Positions 35,776 to 45,149 of a DNA stretch of 64,000 bases are shown piece by piece. A program made the position numbers and the translations under genes. Where the stretch lies: positions 29,295,277 to 29,359,276 of the forward strand of contig OZ024861.1 in the NCBI GenBank assembly GCA_964017155.1, read 5' to 3'. Each line of letters opens with the position of its first letter. The first letter of the stretch is position 1. Origin of the DNA: Oasisia sp. SBJ-2009. Taxonomy: Eukaryota; Annelida; Polychaeta; Sabellida; Siboglinidae. The notes under the pieces were generated by a model. It had not been told where the DNA came from, did not search any database, and saw only the letters and a list, made by a program, of their open reading frames with translations.

Positions 35776-37999
35776 ATATGGTAAAAAAAACTGTGGTATC
35801 AACAAGTGAATTGTTGTATGGCCATGTGATCTTTTGGTTCTACATGTCCGCTAAACAAGTAGATAATTTTACCAATTTTGAGCCTTGAAACCCATGCGGG
35901 AATTGGAGAGCCTGGTGTGGTCTCAATGAGCAGGAAGTTCGTTTTCTAAAATCCCAATGTCAGAATAATCTACAGAAAGATTGTGGGCATTGAGTTGAAG
36001 GGGAGGAAGCAGGTGTGAGTCGTGTTGTTTGCTTGCAGGGCCGTGGGACGTTCCCCTGTGACGTGTCTGTCCTAGACATACAGCAGGAGCTGGAGTGGAA
36101 CCCAAACGTATCGTGTATCAACTCATGGCCTCTGTCCATCATTGATGACGGAGCCGTCCTCTACTACAGGTGAGTGCAGTAGCCACTGGGGTCTTCTCAG
36201 GCGTCTCTGCTACAGGGGCCGGTCCGATACAGTGATACAGAGAGGGTACAGATAACTGTGGACTGGTTGACACTGTGACAGGTGATTGCAGTGTGATTGA
36301 TACATTGCGAGAGAGTGACATGAGAGTGGTGTTTGCAGAGAGAGTGACATGAGAGTGGTGTTTGCAGAGAGAGTGACATGAGAGTGGTGTTTGCAGAGAG
36401 AGTGACGTGCAAGTGGTGTTTGCAGAGAGAGTGACATGAGAGTGGTGTTTGCAGAGAGAGTGACATGAGAGTGGTGTTTGCAGAGAGAGTGACGTGCAAG
36501 TGGTGTTTGCAGAGAGAGTGACATGAGAGTGGTGTTTGCAGAGAGAGTGACATGAGAGTGGTGTTTGCAGAGAGAGTGACATGAGAGTGGTGTTTGCAGA
36601 GAGAGTGACATGAGAGTGGTGTTTGCAGAGAGAGTGACATGCAAGTGGTGTTTGCAGAGAGAGTGACATGAGAGTGGTGTTTGCAGGGAGAGTAACATGA
36701 GAGTGGTGTTTGCAGAGAGAGTGACATGAGAGTGGTGTTTGCAGAGAGAGTGACATGAGAGTGGTGTTTGCAGGGAGAGTGACATGAGAGTGGTGTTTGC
36801 AGAGAGAGTGACATGAGAGTGGTGTTTGCAGAGAGAGTGACATGAGAGTGGTGTTTGCAGAGAGAGTGACATGAGAATGGTGTTTGCAGAGAGAGTGACA
36901 TGAGAGTGGTGTTTGCAGAGAGAGTGACATGAGAGTGGTGTTTGCAGAGAGAGTGACATGAGAGTGGTGTTTGCAGGGACAAGACAGAAAAGTTGGCGGA
37001 GTTGACAGAAGAGAAGAAGAACATCATCCAGCAGAGAGAGAACACAAGGTCAGCACAGCTCAACACCATCTCAGAGTCTTTTGGCAGAACTCATGGATGG
37101 TTCTGGCGATCATTTCACTAAGATAAAGAGCTCTTAAGGAAAAATTTTCCTTAAATAAAATCCATTGTGAAATCAATATTTTTTGCAATTTTGCCAAGGA
37201 CACTATTTCCATGACACACACCAGTGACAATGTCCCAGTGTAAATAGCTTTCATCAAGACGACTGTTAAGGATCAGAATTCTACATTGCAAAATTGGGTT
37301 CAACGTTAGTGAAATGGTCCCTAGTGTTTATTTTAGCAACCAATGCTGCTTAGAGTGTGTTTTATATCAGTTGTAGTATTTGCGAAATGTTAAGAATGAC
37401 TTGACTTTGGTTTTAGTTCACCTGCAGTATTAACATGTAAAAGCAGGACACATGATATCTTTAATACACAGTTCATAATGTGGTCTAACTTAAAAGGGGG
37501 CGGTTTGTTTCCATTTGCGAGTTATTAAATCATAATTAAAATGATGTAATAGTCTTAAGACTATAATAAATAAGTTGACTGTAATCACCACCAAATTTTT
37601 TCTGTAACCAGTAACAATGTTTACAATTTGTAATTCTTGACCATGCAACATGGTTAGATAGTCAACAAAAGGTCCTGTTTCAAAAGAAGCTTTATTGGAA
37701 ATATTACCAATACAGAGTGAATTAACTGCACCCTAGCCCTTTGATTTTCAAAGATTTCCTGTTTTCTCGTGTGCAATACAGCAGTCTTCATATTATTGAT
37801 TACAATATTGGCTAATTTCAGCTAGAGGAACCTTTAAATGAACCTGCAGTGAAGACACGTGATGACCGTTGTGTTTGTCTGTTTCAGGCTGCGTACAACA
37901 GGCAGAATCAAGGTGAAGTATTCACCCCGCAAGGAACGGGCTCTCAAGATATACACGGACGATATACCCATCAAGCCAGCAACGTCCAGCAGAAACTGA
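17339..37999 (+). CDS. USP47: USP47 orthologue, C-terminal ten coding exons (5' partial)
   Basis: USP47 is a ubiquitin-specific cysteine protease that removes ubiquitin from substrates; in vertebrates it acts on DNA polymerase beta and in Wnt/growth signalling (family knowledge). Joined exons: 17339-17430, 17952-18035, 26850-26930, 30602-30720, 32633-32751, 33700-33830, 34929-34976, 36039-36169, 36977-37048, 37888-37999. They make 328 codons plus a TGA, a length that fits the last quarter of the family. Tell-tale stretches are [36 protein letters not shown] and [11 protein letters not shown]. The region corresponds to the ubiquitin-like folds shared with USP7, not the catalytic domain, whose Cys and His boxes were not seen in the window. 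Every intron is GT-AG and the phases (0,0,0,2,1,0,0,2,2) join without a break. The gene looks functional here. I assigned the name by recalled similarity without an alignment search. Confidence 0.9.
17952..18035 (+). CDS. USP47: USP47 exon b
   Basis: Exactly 28 codons, starting [12 protein letters not shown] and ending YGDDSR. The acceptor is GCGTACAG with a weak pyrimidine tract, and the donor is GTACGT. It is phase 0 at both ends. Confidence 0.88.
18690..18987 (+). pseudogene. CR1/L2-like non-LTR retrotransposon C-terminal relic
   Basis: The frame ending at the TGA at 18985-18987 reads [15 protein letters not shown] followed by [16 protein letters not shown] and LFI. This is the characteristic last block of CR1/Jockey/L2-like ORF2 proteins, just before their natural stop. 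The preceding 180 nt is probably from the same element but is frameshifted. No reverse transcriptase core remains. Confidence 0.65.
19384..19500 (+). repeat. Dispersed repeat copy related to 14,818-14,960
   Basis: It shares ACATTACAACTTATTACC, then GGCAGTGAC and GTTACATGTG in the same order and spacing as the upstream copy. Its class is unknown. Confidence 0.55.
19652..19890. mobile_element. Foldback element copy 1, near-perfect 147-nt palindrome
   Basis: Positions 19730-19876 form two arms of about 73 nt with only a few mismatches and almost no loop. Both arms carry GACGTTTCGACCCGT and its complement. The left flank (ATTGTTCATGG, GGTTTATTGTAG) recurs in inverted orientation on the right of the second copy at 22 kb, so the mobile unit is longer than the palindrome. 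The right outer arm has been shortened to ACAATAAAC. It has no coding capacity. Confidence 0.8.
20577..21350 (+). repeat. Minisatellite, 17-nt unit, about 45 copies
   Basis: Highly regular 17-nt unit CCTGACAGCCTCGTGTC with a few substitution variants (CCTGTCAG, GTCTCC, ACAACCTC). The homogeneity points to recent expansion. Because 17 is not a multiple of three, all minus-strand frames stay open through it, giving a spurious 17-residue protein repeat. It lies inside a USP47 intron. Confidence 0.96.
22039..22285. mobile_element. Foldback element copy 2, inverted relative to copy 1
   Basis: Long inverted arms (about 22039-22122 and 22164-22252), both containing TGTCGAAGATGAGTACG or its complement, enclose a short loop with TTGCCTCAGATTT. 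The outer right flank (ACCATTCTTAGAGCCATG) matches the complement of copy 1's left flank. It is non-autonomous. Confidence 0.8.
22356..23370 (+). repeat. Minisatellite with two unit lengths (about 22 nt, then 32 nt)
   Basis: The left part (22,356-22,640) repeats TTCCATGATCCATGCAC at about 22 nt and is degenerate. From about 22,680 the unit is 32 nt, with ATGATCCATGCACTATTG followed by GTGCTCTATTCTTCA. The longer unit contains the shorter one plus an extra insert, so the array changed its unit as it grew. The right third is nearly homogeneous. Confidence 0.95.
24195..24270. repeat. (TAA)n with an attached dispersed-repeat fragment
   Basis: A (TAA)n run followed by TTTTATTTATAAAGCACC. A similar arrangement of TAATAATC, TTTATATA and AGCGCTTTATA is seen at 52,861-52,935. 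It resembles the ends of a common invertebrate dispersed repeat whose class I cannot assign. Confidence 0.35.
24951..25050. repeat. TA-rich microsatellite
   Basis: Imperfect (TA)n with a TACATGCATA interruption. It directly abuts the left end of the TIR transposon; (TA)n resumes at 26,428-26,474 on the other side, so the transposon inserted into one TA tract. Confidence 0.9.
25051..26429. mobile_element. TIR DNA transposon, non-autonomous, 1.38 kb
   Basis: The ends are 22-nt perfect inverted repeats (TATTGTCCCTAATAGACG then CGCA) at 25051-25072 and 26408-26429, flanked by TA tracts. Insertion into TA suggests a Tc1/mariner/pogo-type element, but a TA target inside a TA microsatellite cannot prove the duplication. 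The interior has no transposase, so this is a deletion derivative or MITE. A SINE sits in its right half. Confidence 0.75.
25882..26216 (+). mobile_element. tRNA-derived SINE
   Basis: A tRNA-like head with A box TGGCTCAGGGG (25889-25899) and B box GGTTCGAATCC (25932-25942) is followed by CTTGGGCAAG and an approximately 270-nt body. It ends ATATAAGAACTTGCC and a T-rich tail. The internal RNA polymerase III promoter looks intact. The head lacks a complete cloverleaf, so it is not a working tRNA. The central part resembles conserved SINE domains known from molluscs and other invertebrates (recalled, not searched). Confidence 0.8.
26428..26474. repeat. TA microsatellite, right part of split tract
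   Basis: Uninterrupted (TA)n adjoining the right end of the TIR transposon. A separate (TA)n run occurs at 26,769-26,809, about 40 nt before the acceptor of USP47 exon c. Confidence 0.9.
26850..26930 (+). CDS. USP47: USP47 exon c
   Basis: Exactly 27 codons reading [15 protein letters not shown] to KVNDQE. The acceptor is GATTTCAG and the donor is GTGAGT. It is phase 0 at both ends. Confidence 0.9.
26931..30601 (+). other. USP47 intron c-d, 3.7 kb
   Basis: Contains the 29-nt minisatellite at 27,960-29,025. The remainder is AT-rich and non-coding, with nothing else recognised. Confidence 0.8.
27960..29025 (+). repeat. Minisatellite, about 29-nt unit
   Basis: Units contain CTTCCACTTCTGCT followed by AAAAATACACAAGAC, mostly 28-29 nt. 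The left third carries ACAAAAG/ACAGAAG variants and the right part ACACAAG/ACACCAG variants. Blocks of the same variant order recur, suggesting duplication of several units at once. It is intronic. Confidence 0.95.
30602..30720 (+). CDS. USP47: USP47 exon d
   Basis: 39 codons plus two bases: [17 protein letters not shown] to GCKPLPPLQ, with the next Arg codon split by the intron. The acceptor is TTTTTGCAG and the donor is GTACGT. Confidence 0.9.
31651..32200 (+). repeat. 550-nt purine-only tract, (GGGGGA)n, (GGGAGA)n, (GGGA)n
   Basis: G and A only on the coding strand. It passes from six-base GGGGGA repeats, through mixed GA, to a block of GGGAGA at about 31,940-32,080 and then about 24 GGGA repeats to 32,198. 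Such mirror-symmetric polypurine tracts can form triplexes, and the G-runs could form quadruplexes in DNA and in the USP47 pre-mRNA. The very long open frames here are low-complexity artefacts. Confidence 0.97.
32291..32437 (+). repeat. 49-nt tandem repeat, three copies
   Basis: Three successive copies of a segment containing AACAAACAGTTCTATT, then CGACAGACAGCCTGTCAC. GACAGNCNGCCTGTC within it is a small inverted repeat. Confidence 0.85.
32633..32751 (+). CDS. USP47: USP47 exon e
   Basis: Completes the split Arg, then reads [15 protein letters not shown] to WEIFLEVLE. It ends one base into a Gly codon. The acceptor is CTCTTTTAG and the donor is GTAAGA. Confidence 0.9.
32752..33699 (+). other. 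USP47 intron e-f
   Basis: 948 nt of unique non-coding sequence with nothing notable. The acceptor GTGTTCAG lies at 33,692-33,699. Confidence 0.75.
33700..33830 (+). CDS. USP47: USP47 exon f
   Basis: Finishes the Gly codon, then 43 codons: [18 protein letters not shown] to SIEELKEK. The donor is GTTTGT, a weaker variant. The minus-strand frames over it are shadows. Confidence 0.9.
33831..34928 (+). other. USP47 intron f-g
   Basis: 1.1 kb of AT-rich non-coding sequence. No repeats longer than a few units were seen. Confidence 0.75.
34929..34976 (+). CDS. USP47: USP47 exon g (48-nt micro-exon)
   Basis: Sixteen codons, [16 protein letters not shown], phase 0 at both ends. The acceptor is TTGTGTAG, a TAG rather than a CAG site, and the donor is GTAAGT. 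It was identified only because its product continues the USP47 protein between neighbouring exons. As a phase-0 cassette it could be skipped without changing the frame. Confidence 0.85.
34977..36038 (+). other. USP47 intron g-h
   Basis: 1.06 kb of non-coding sequence, with a TA microsatellite at about 35,743-35,780. Nothing else was recognised. Confidence 0.75.
36039..36169 (+). CDS. USP47: USP47 exon h
   Basis: 43 codons plus two bases: [16 protein letters not shown] to DDGAVLYY. It is the best-conserved block in the window. The acceptor is TTGCTTGCAG and the donor is GTGAGT. Confidence 0.93.
36310..36976 (+). repeat. 29-nt minisatellite that multiplies the USP47 exon i splice acceptor
   Basis: Twenty-three contiguous 29-nt units with no length change. 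Each contains GAGTGACATGAG and ends GTGGTGTTTGCAG. The G of each TTTGCAG lies at 36338 + 29n, and the last (36976) is the authentic acceptor of the next exon. Unit variants: GTGACGTGCAAG twice, GTGACATGCAAG once, AGTAACATG once, GAGAATGG once, and GCAGGGAG instead of GCAGAGAG twice. The array fills 667 of the intron's 807 nt. The long minus-strand frames across it are spurious. Confidence 0.97.
36977..37048 (+). CDS. USP47: USP47 exon i
   Basis: Completes the split Arg, then [17 protein letters not shown] to ENT, ending two bases into the next Arg. Charged and helical, it precedes the conserved C-terminal tail. The donor is GTCAGC. Its acceptor is the last unit of the 29-nt array. Confidence 0.9.
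37049..37887 (+). other. USP47 intron i-j
   Basis: 839 nt of non-coding sequence with no repeat. The acceptor is TCTGTTTCAG at 37,878-37,887. Confidence 0.75.
37888..37999 (+). CDS. USP47: USP47 terminal coding exon j with stop
   Basis: Finishes the split Arg, then [18 protein letters not shown] to ATSSRN and a TGA at 37,997-37,999. The YSPRKE-ALKIY motif is the family's C-terminal signature. The exon continues into the 3' UTR. Confidence 0.92.
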
Positions 38000-38387
38000 C
38001 CGTAGGCGACCACGTTGGTGGTCAAGTGTCTTGTTCGATGAGAGGCCCAAGTCGGGCCAGCCACAGACTGCCTGAAACTCATGTCATCATTGTACATAGA
38101 GTCAAACATTTTATCATAGCAAACTCAATGGAGACTCTGTCCATGGCTACGTGGGTTGGCCACGCATGTTTCTAACTCATCACTGTTGTTGTTGGAGCAA
38201 GAGTCGTGTGCACTGTTGGCCTCTTATGCACCAATAGTCTGTCGTTATACTGCCAGTGTGCCGTCTGCGGTGTTGTCCACGTCCCAGCCGTGGTTGTCCC
38301 ACTGAAGAAACACCTGCGGAATGGAATGATCACAACGTGAACACATGTACTTGCTCACATGTTGGGTATTTTATAATGTCCAGTTCT
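38000..38387 (+). other. Probable USP47 3' UTR
   Basis: Sequence directly after the stop. I see no AATAAA in the first 1.3 kb or more. A candidate lies at about 41,916, so the transcript end is unknown and may fall in or after the simple repeats that follow. Confidence 0.5.
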
Positions 38388-38604
38388 CACACACACAAAC
38401 ACCACACCACACCACACCACACCACACCACACCACACCACACCACACCACACCACACCACACCTCACCACGCCACACCACACCACTCCACGCCACTCCAC
38501 ACCACTCAACACCACCACACCACACCACACCGCAACACCACACCATACCACACAAACACACACACAGACAAACACACACACACTCACACACACACACAAA
38601 CACA

Positions 38605-38645
<41 letters not shown>

Positions 38646-38655
38646 ACACGCGTGT
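38388..38655 (+). repeat. (CACAC)n-type pentamer array then (CA)n, likely in the 3' UTR
   Basis: About 15 near-perfect ACACC pentamers (38,398-38,465), a degenerate CCAC-rich part, then (CA)n with AAAC interruptions to about 38,650. It starts about 390 nt after the USP47 stop codon. The open frames in it are repeat artefacts. Confidence 0.9.
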
Positions 38656-40202
38656 GAGCCATGTCTCAGTGGTTGTTGGTTGGGCTGCCAAAGGAGAACT
38701 GTTGACCACTTACTTGTTACTTGCACGCTTTCTTTTTCCCGCACTGGTTGGTTGAACCACTGCAGGTGGTGTTAGGAAATGTCTAGGTTGTCTCGTGTTG
38801 GCTGAGACAGTCTGTGCTGCTGCTGCTGTTACGTTTCTTTAAAAATATATATTATCAAAGAGCACACTACAAAAGCACCCCCTTGATTTGATTTGCCAGC
38901 CATTTACCGTTCCATAGTTGACACTGATCTCATTGTAACGGATTGGTCTTGTAGCACCTTCACCACATTTCTTTCTCTGTTCTTATGCATTGCGTCCACA
39001 TCAGTACTCAAGATTTGTCATGTGTCTATTGCAACATATGATTGTTGAGTTTGTGCTCAACTTGTCCACACTGTAGTTTAAGTCGAAGCTCTGGCCAAAT
39101 ATGTCTGATTTTGACCTTTGTTCGTTACTGTTTAGAGAAAGCAAGATGGCAGAGAATGCTATGGTATAATCACACATCACCGTCAGTCAATTACTGGATA
39201 ATTAGAGACCCATAGCATTATTTAGTTTAAGCCAGCACATGTGTTAGCCATCACGAATAATTCTCAGACACACTGGTCACATTTAGAATGTTCTTATGTG
39301 GTTAATATTTTGTGTCCGTACCTGTACGAAATTTCACGCTGAACCACATTATGCATAGTTTTGATGGTCTGTCTTTTACATCCAATGTCTGTATTAAGTG
39401 ACCACAATTTTAGTATAACTTTTTGGCAACACCACAACCATAACTTTCAAAATAAGAACACATACACATGTATGTCAAGAAAGCTTTTAGTGGTCATGTT
39501 GTTTCACCGGGTAAAAACTGTTCAGCGGATCTTCAACGACAGCAACAGCTGTGATGTCGATAGCACTTTGTGTTGGTAAAATTAGACACACAGTCTGTTT
39601 CTGCATCATCAATTTCTGATAGTTTCCTGTTACTTGGATTTGACAAATTTTTTCTATTACAACTGAAAGCCTAATGGACCAACCAACTGGAAACATGGAT
39701 AGGAGAATGGAACTCTGGGTAAATTGTCTGGGTACACTGTTGCTTGAAGACATCATTGGTGGACATCAGCACAGTTAGAAAACGAGAATAGTCTCAATGG
39801 TGTTCTTGTGTCATCCTCCCTGAAACTCCAGAAGTATATACAGTTTGTGAATATCTTGCCAGGTGTATATCTCCAGCAGTCCAGTGTCCCAATATAATTA
39901 GATGCCCATATTATATGCAGTATTAAAATCCATGTATATCAGCTGTTGAAATTGTGTGAATATATATCTGCAGACATTACAGGGGATGTGCGCACTCTGA
40001 ACCTTGAAGAATGCATGCAAAATGTTCTGTGGCACGCTGGCTGCTACAGTGTGTTTACTATGTATTACTTAGACAACTTCTTTCCGTAGTGTTACTTGAT
40101 ATTAGGACATAATATAATTTAAGATGGTAATGTTCTCACCATAGCAGGTGATTGAAACGAAGTTATTTGATTTATTTGGTATAGTGCAGTAAAAGGATGT
40201 AT

Positions 40203-40343
40203 TCTGGAAATGACCAGTAATATGGATGTTCAACAGGAAATGACCAGTAATATGGATGTCCAACAGGAAATGACCAGTAATATGGATGTTCTACAGGAAA
40301 TGACCAGTATATGGATGTCTAACAGGAAATGACCAGTATATGG
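40203..40343 (+). repeat. 30-nt tandem repeat, five copies
   Basis: GGAAATGACCAGTA followed by ATATGGATGT and YAACA is repeated about five times. The last two units have lost two bases. Confidence 0.9.
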
Positions 40344-41407
40344 ACAAAAAAGCTCCTATGTTTACATATTAAATTACACATTTTCCAGTGCTCTTATGTA
40401 ATACCATCAATACTGTTGTTTACCCACAATGCAGTTGCCCAGACATTGCTGCAAAATGATGTCATAAGTCTAGAGGATGAAGTGTACTTGTTCAGACTCA
40501 ATCTTTTGTCTGTTAGACAGGATGTAAGCTCACTTACTGTGGTTAAGTTGTCTGTAAAGCTGCCAGTTGTTTGGTCTCCGCAGCCAATGAAATATACCAC
40601 TGTCATTGGTTGGTCAGTTTTGTGCAGTCAGCGGCGACATGGTTTGCAGTGTTTTGTAGATATTGATTGATTGTGTTAAAATTTGAAGCATTTATTGTGT
40701 GTTCTCATTTATTTTGTGACTTCCCCGTTACCCTCAGTCGGGTCATTTGCTCACACCACAGTTGCACTTAGACTTGTCCACGTGTGTGCCAGAACCTTGC
40801 AACCCTAGCCCAAGGTTTGTGAGAAGAACACGATTTCGTAATCTATGTAAATTACTTACTTGTTGTAATATGTTGCACAACTAGTCAGAATACTGGGCTG
40901 TGTTATGTAATTAATTTTGAATACGCAATAACTTGCAGATGGGCAACTCTATATAAAGTGTGTTCTGAATGCATCAGGTTTTATTTGACCTTTCAATCAA
41001 TGCCCAAAGACTTCATACAAAAATGTCCACCCTTGTCTTAAGCCATCCCTGTCTTAAGCCACCCATGTCTATAGCCATCCCTGTTTTTAGTCATTCAAAC
41101 AGTGAAGAGTGAACAAAGCCCATGGTTCTACATCGCAGCACAGGTTCCGAATCTGGATTGTCTAAGTCGAGAATACAAAGCCCTAGCAACAACGGCACAA
41201 GTGACACAGTTCAGCAATAATACACAAGTTTATTAGTGAAAATCAAAACAAATTAATGGCAGATTTGGAGTTCATTGCTAGAATAGGGCCATTAATTTGG
41301 AGATTTCCTTCCTGAGTCATTCATATAATAATGATTATTATTATACAGCACATGTGGAAGAAACATGCCTACTTAAAATTATTGTGCTAGTAAGTTGGCA
41401 CCACTTA

Positions 41408-41490
41408 TATATATATATATATATATAATATATATATTATATATATATATTATATATATATTATATATATATATTATATATATAATATTT
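41408..41490. repeat. TA-rich palindromic microsatellite
   Basis: Runs of TA broken at regular intervals by TAATA/ATTA flips, giving repeated short palindromes. Confidence 0.85.
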
Positions 41491-42151
41491 ATATGAGCCA
41501 TTCTACAGTAGTACAGTAGTGTATTTTTCGGCAGATAAATTTTCCAGAATTACTTTTGCTTAATTTGTCCAAAAATATTGTTATTAAGCTAGGCCAGGGT
41601 GTTGATCTCAATGGTCAACAGTCGGCAGTGATCAATATTGTTACAATTAGCCGACGTGTTCGTTTGAAAACACCATCGTCGCGTGCCTAAACCATAACGA
41701 AACTGGACATGTTAATTATATGATGGCAATGTCATACTTTAAAGCGACATGTAAAATAGTGCTATTTTTAAATTACTTTGATATCAACATTGAGACATTA
41801 AATGACAAATGTGGTAGTATAAAGTTATTTTCATAATTACTCTGACACGGAATATCAGGATACGATTTGTTCCATAATCTGGTTATTTGGTTTGATATAG
41901 TTATGCACAGTTCTCAATAAACACTTCTGATCAACAGTGGGTGTAGATGAAATGATTACTTAGGACAGTTACACATCAGACTACATATAAATATTTGTCC
42001 TGTATTGTATTGCTATATAAAAAGTAATAATGTTTAACTTGTGTTATGGCTAAGACAAAACGTTATGGCTGAGACATTTTGGTTATAGCTACGACATGTA
42101 TTCGTATATAAGGTGACAAGTATTTTTTTTACATATTTGCATAATACAACT

Positions 42152-42715
<564 letters not shown>

Positions 42716-42719
42716 CCTA

Positions 42720-44061
42720 TGCGCGCGTGTGCACAAAGGAGCATGGTTACTAGCTCGTTCGAGGCGTTGGGGCCCGGATTATGATCAGGTATTTGTCTGT
42801 GTTCGTAGTAGGGCCTCTGGTTGATGTAAACAGCAGCCGTCGTGCCATGACTTCTGAATTACTGAGGGGCGGGAGACAGAACTATGTGTCTACTCCCCCA
42901 AGCCTACAGCCACAGGGGCACCTACACGCTTCCCACATTTCCCTGCACATAATAGGCGCTAGTGTTTCGAAACGCGCGCATGTGTGCGTGAACATGTGTG
43001 TGGGTGCTATGGAAAACGTTTCGTAGCCGTCTCGTCGTGGCTTCTAATTAATTAACTGGGGGGACAGAGCCACATCAGTGTTCCACCCAAATTACAGGGT
43101 CGTATACCAGGCGTAAGACCACCAAAAGGTGCACGTCCGCCATTCCCCGACCGCAGAGTACCCTATAAAAGCAGCATTATGCACGTTGTCTGAATTTCTG
43201 TGAGCACATATGTAGTGTGGAGTGATTATAAATGACGTTTTTGTGCAGCGTGACATCAGAGCTGTCAAATTACGACAGCTGTCATTCGGTGCATTTCTGC
43301 ATATTAATACATTTGTCATTTTGCTTGGTGATTTAATCAGGAGCAATCCGTGGGTGGTTCAAGCAGAAATGGAGGGGTGTAAGGTTTGAATGAACTTTGT
43401 GGGAGCCTGAGGTATTAAAAGTTCACGAATTTTTCACTAAACCTCTGTCTATGGAGGGTAAATATGCTGTGAAATTGTCAATAAGAGAGCTGATCAAGAT
43501 TAATAGGAAATGAAGGAAACGTTATAATGGTCGCCTATGGAAAATGCAAATATGGTCTTACGCCACCACGTTTTGTTACTACAAAGGCGGTCTTCTGATA
43601 ATGCAAAACAATACCAATCGGGGGAAGCACCTATCGGTTGTTAGCCACAATGGTGCTGCCACCTGGCGAATAAGCATTGACATAGATTGGCAATCCGGAA
43701 CACGCGAACTGGATGGCGACCACCCGTCGTTTTGATAGGGACGGAATGTGGTATATTTTGGCATGTTTGTTTGAGCTTGTGGATGGTGCAGTGGGAAACC
43801 TCAGACAAAACTCAAACACAAAACACGCAGCTATAGGCGCACGTACGCACGATGCATCTAGGACGCATTACCGCGTACACGCATGCACGCACGTATATGT
43901 ACACAAGCACAGACAAGGAAACACGCACATAAACACATCTACAAACGCACACACACACACGCGGACGCACGCCCGCGCACATATATAAACACACTCACAC
44001 ACATACATACACGCACGCACGCACACACAGAAATAAACAGACTCAAGCGCGCGCACACACA

Positions 44062-44115
<54 letters not shown>

Positions 44116-44176
44116 CACAGGCACAGGCACAGGCACACGCACACGCACACGCACACGCACACGCACACGCACACGC

Positions 44177-44216
<40 letters not shown>

Positions 44217-44306
44217 ATGCCCACACCCACACCCATGCCCACACCCATGCCCACACCCACCCACACACACCCACACCCACGCACGCACGCACGCACGCAC
44301 GCACGC

Positions 44307-44380
<74 letters not shown>

Positions 44381-44445
44381 CACAATTTCTACCACACCTG
44401 GCTTACGTAACACATTCCCCGTTCAATGGCTTTTGTTTGGACCTG
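42720..44445 (+). repeat. CA-anchored dispersed repeat, copy 1
   Basis: Shares ordered blocks with 47,440-48,975: GTGCCACCTGGCGAATA, GACGGAAT, TTTTGGCATGTTTGTTTGAG, AAAACTCA, ATCTAGGACGCATTA, then a CA-rich core, then CACTGGCT/CCTGGCTTACGTAACACATT. The core here (43,860-44,378) mixes (CA)n, (CACG)n, (CAGG)n and (CCACAC)n. The family class is unknown and no protein is encoded. Confidence 0.65.
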
Positions 44446-45149
44446 ACAGACAGACTGTCTATTCATGAACCCACAACAGGTGATGCACTAATCACATGTT
44501 ATTGGCACATGCGCAGTGCCGTGACTGTTGGTCCAATATGGATTTTCAAGGTGTGTTTTCAGTTAACAAACTGTACTAAAAGATATATTTATGTAGCGAA
44601 ACCTTTGAAATAGTATTAAAATAAAGGAGACGTGTACAGAGAACAGTATGGGTGAACTCCAGAAGCCAAGGACGGATGGTTCCGGCGGATTTCACAGACG
44701 TTCTTCGGTTAGTTGCTATAGCAAATGGCTGCATGCTTGTTGTGAATGGCCCATGTTGGTGGCGTTAGTTCGCGACACGAGGTAGCCTCAGATGTTGAAA
44801 TATGGCAGTGAAAAAGTAAATAATAATATTTTATATGGTGTCGTGTTTGTGGAAAGTGTTGTACACGTTTCTGAGACCCATATTCAGAACGATGTTACCG
44901 TTTGGGTATGTTGATAGATACTCACACAAATAAACAAGTATGAATTATTCAAAGTCGTGGGGCCACACATGTCCTGTATCGCCACCAACAATACCTCCTG
45001 TGTCATATTAATCTCACTATCGGCATAAGATACATGTGTAATTGTTTCATTTGCTCCAGTTTTATGAAATATTGTTGTGAATAAAATATCACTATTACCC
45101 CCATACTAAAAAAATTAATTGATTAAAAGACCTTCTCAAACCGGAGCAC
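44446..45149. other. Non-coding stretch
   Basis: AT-rich unique sequence between the CA-anchored repeat and the LINE fragment. No gene seen. Confidence 0.5.

Larger units (their letters stand above)
38656..42151. other. Non-coding region with small tandem repeats
   Basis: No gene recognised. It may include the distal USP47 3' UTR. It holds the 30-nt repeat at 40,203-40,343, a short run of a TAAGCCATCCCTGTC-like 16-17-mer (41,035-41,095), and a TA/ATAT palindromic tract (41,408-41,490). The only AATAAA I noticed is at about 41,916. Confidence 0.5.

Noticed and set aside
36139..37069. Three overlapping 249-290-residue minus-strand frames with Ser/His/Cys-rich repeats
   Set aside because: They are the complement of the 29-nt acceptor array. 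No frame contains a stop because the repeat has none on that strand, and 29 is not divisible by three, so the peptide repeats every 29 residues. The real gene is on the plus strand.
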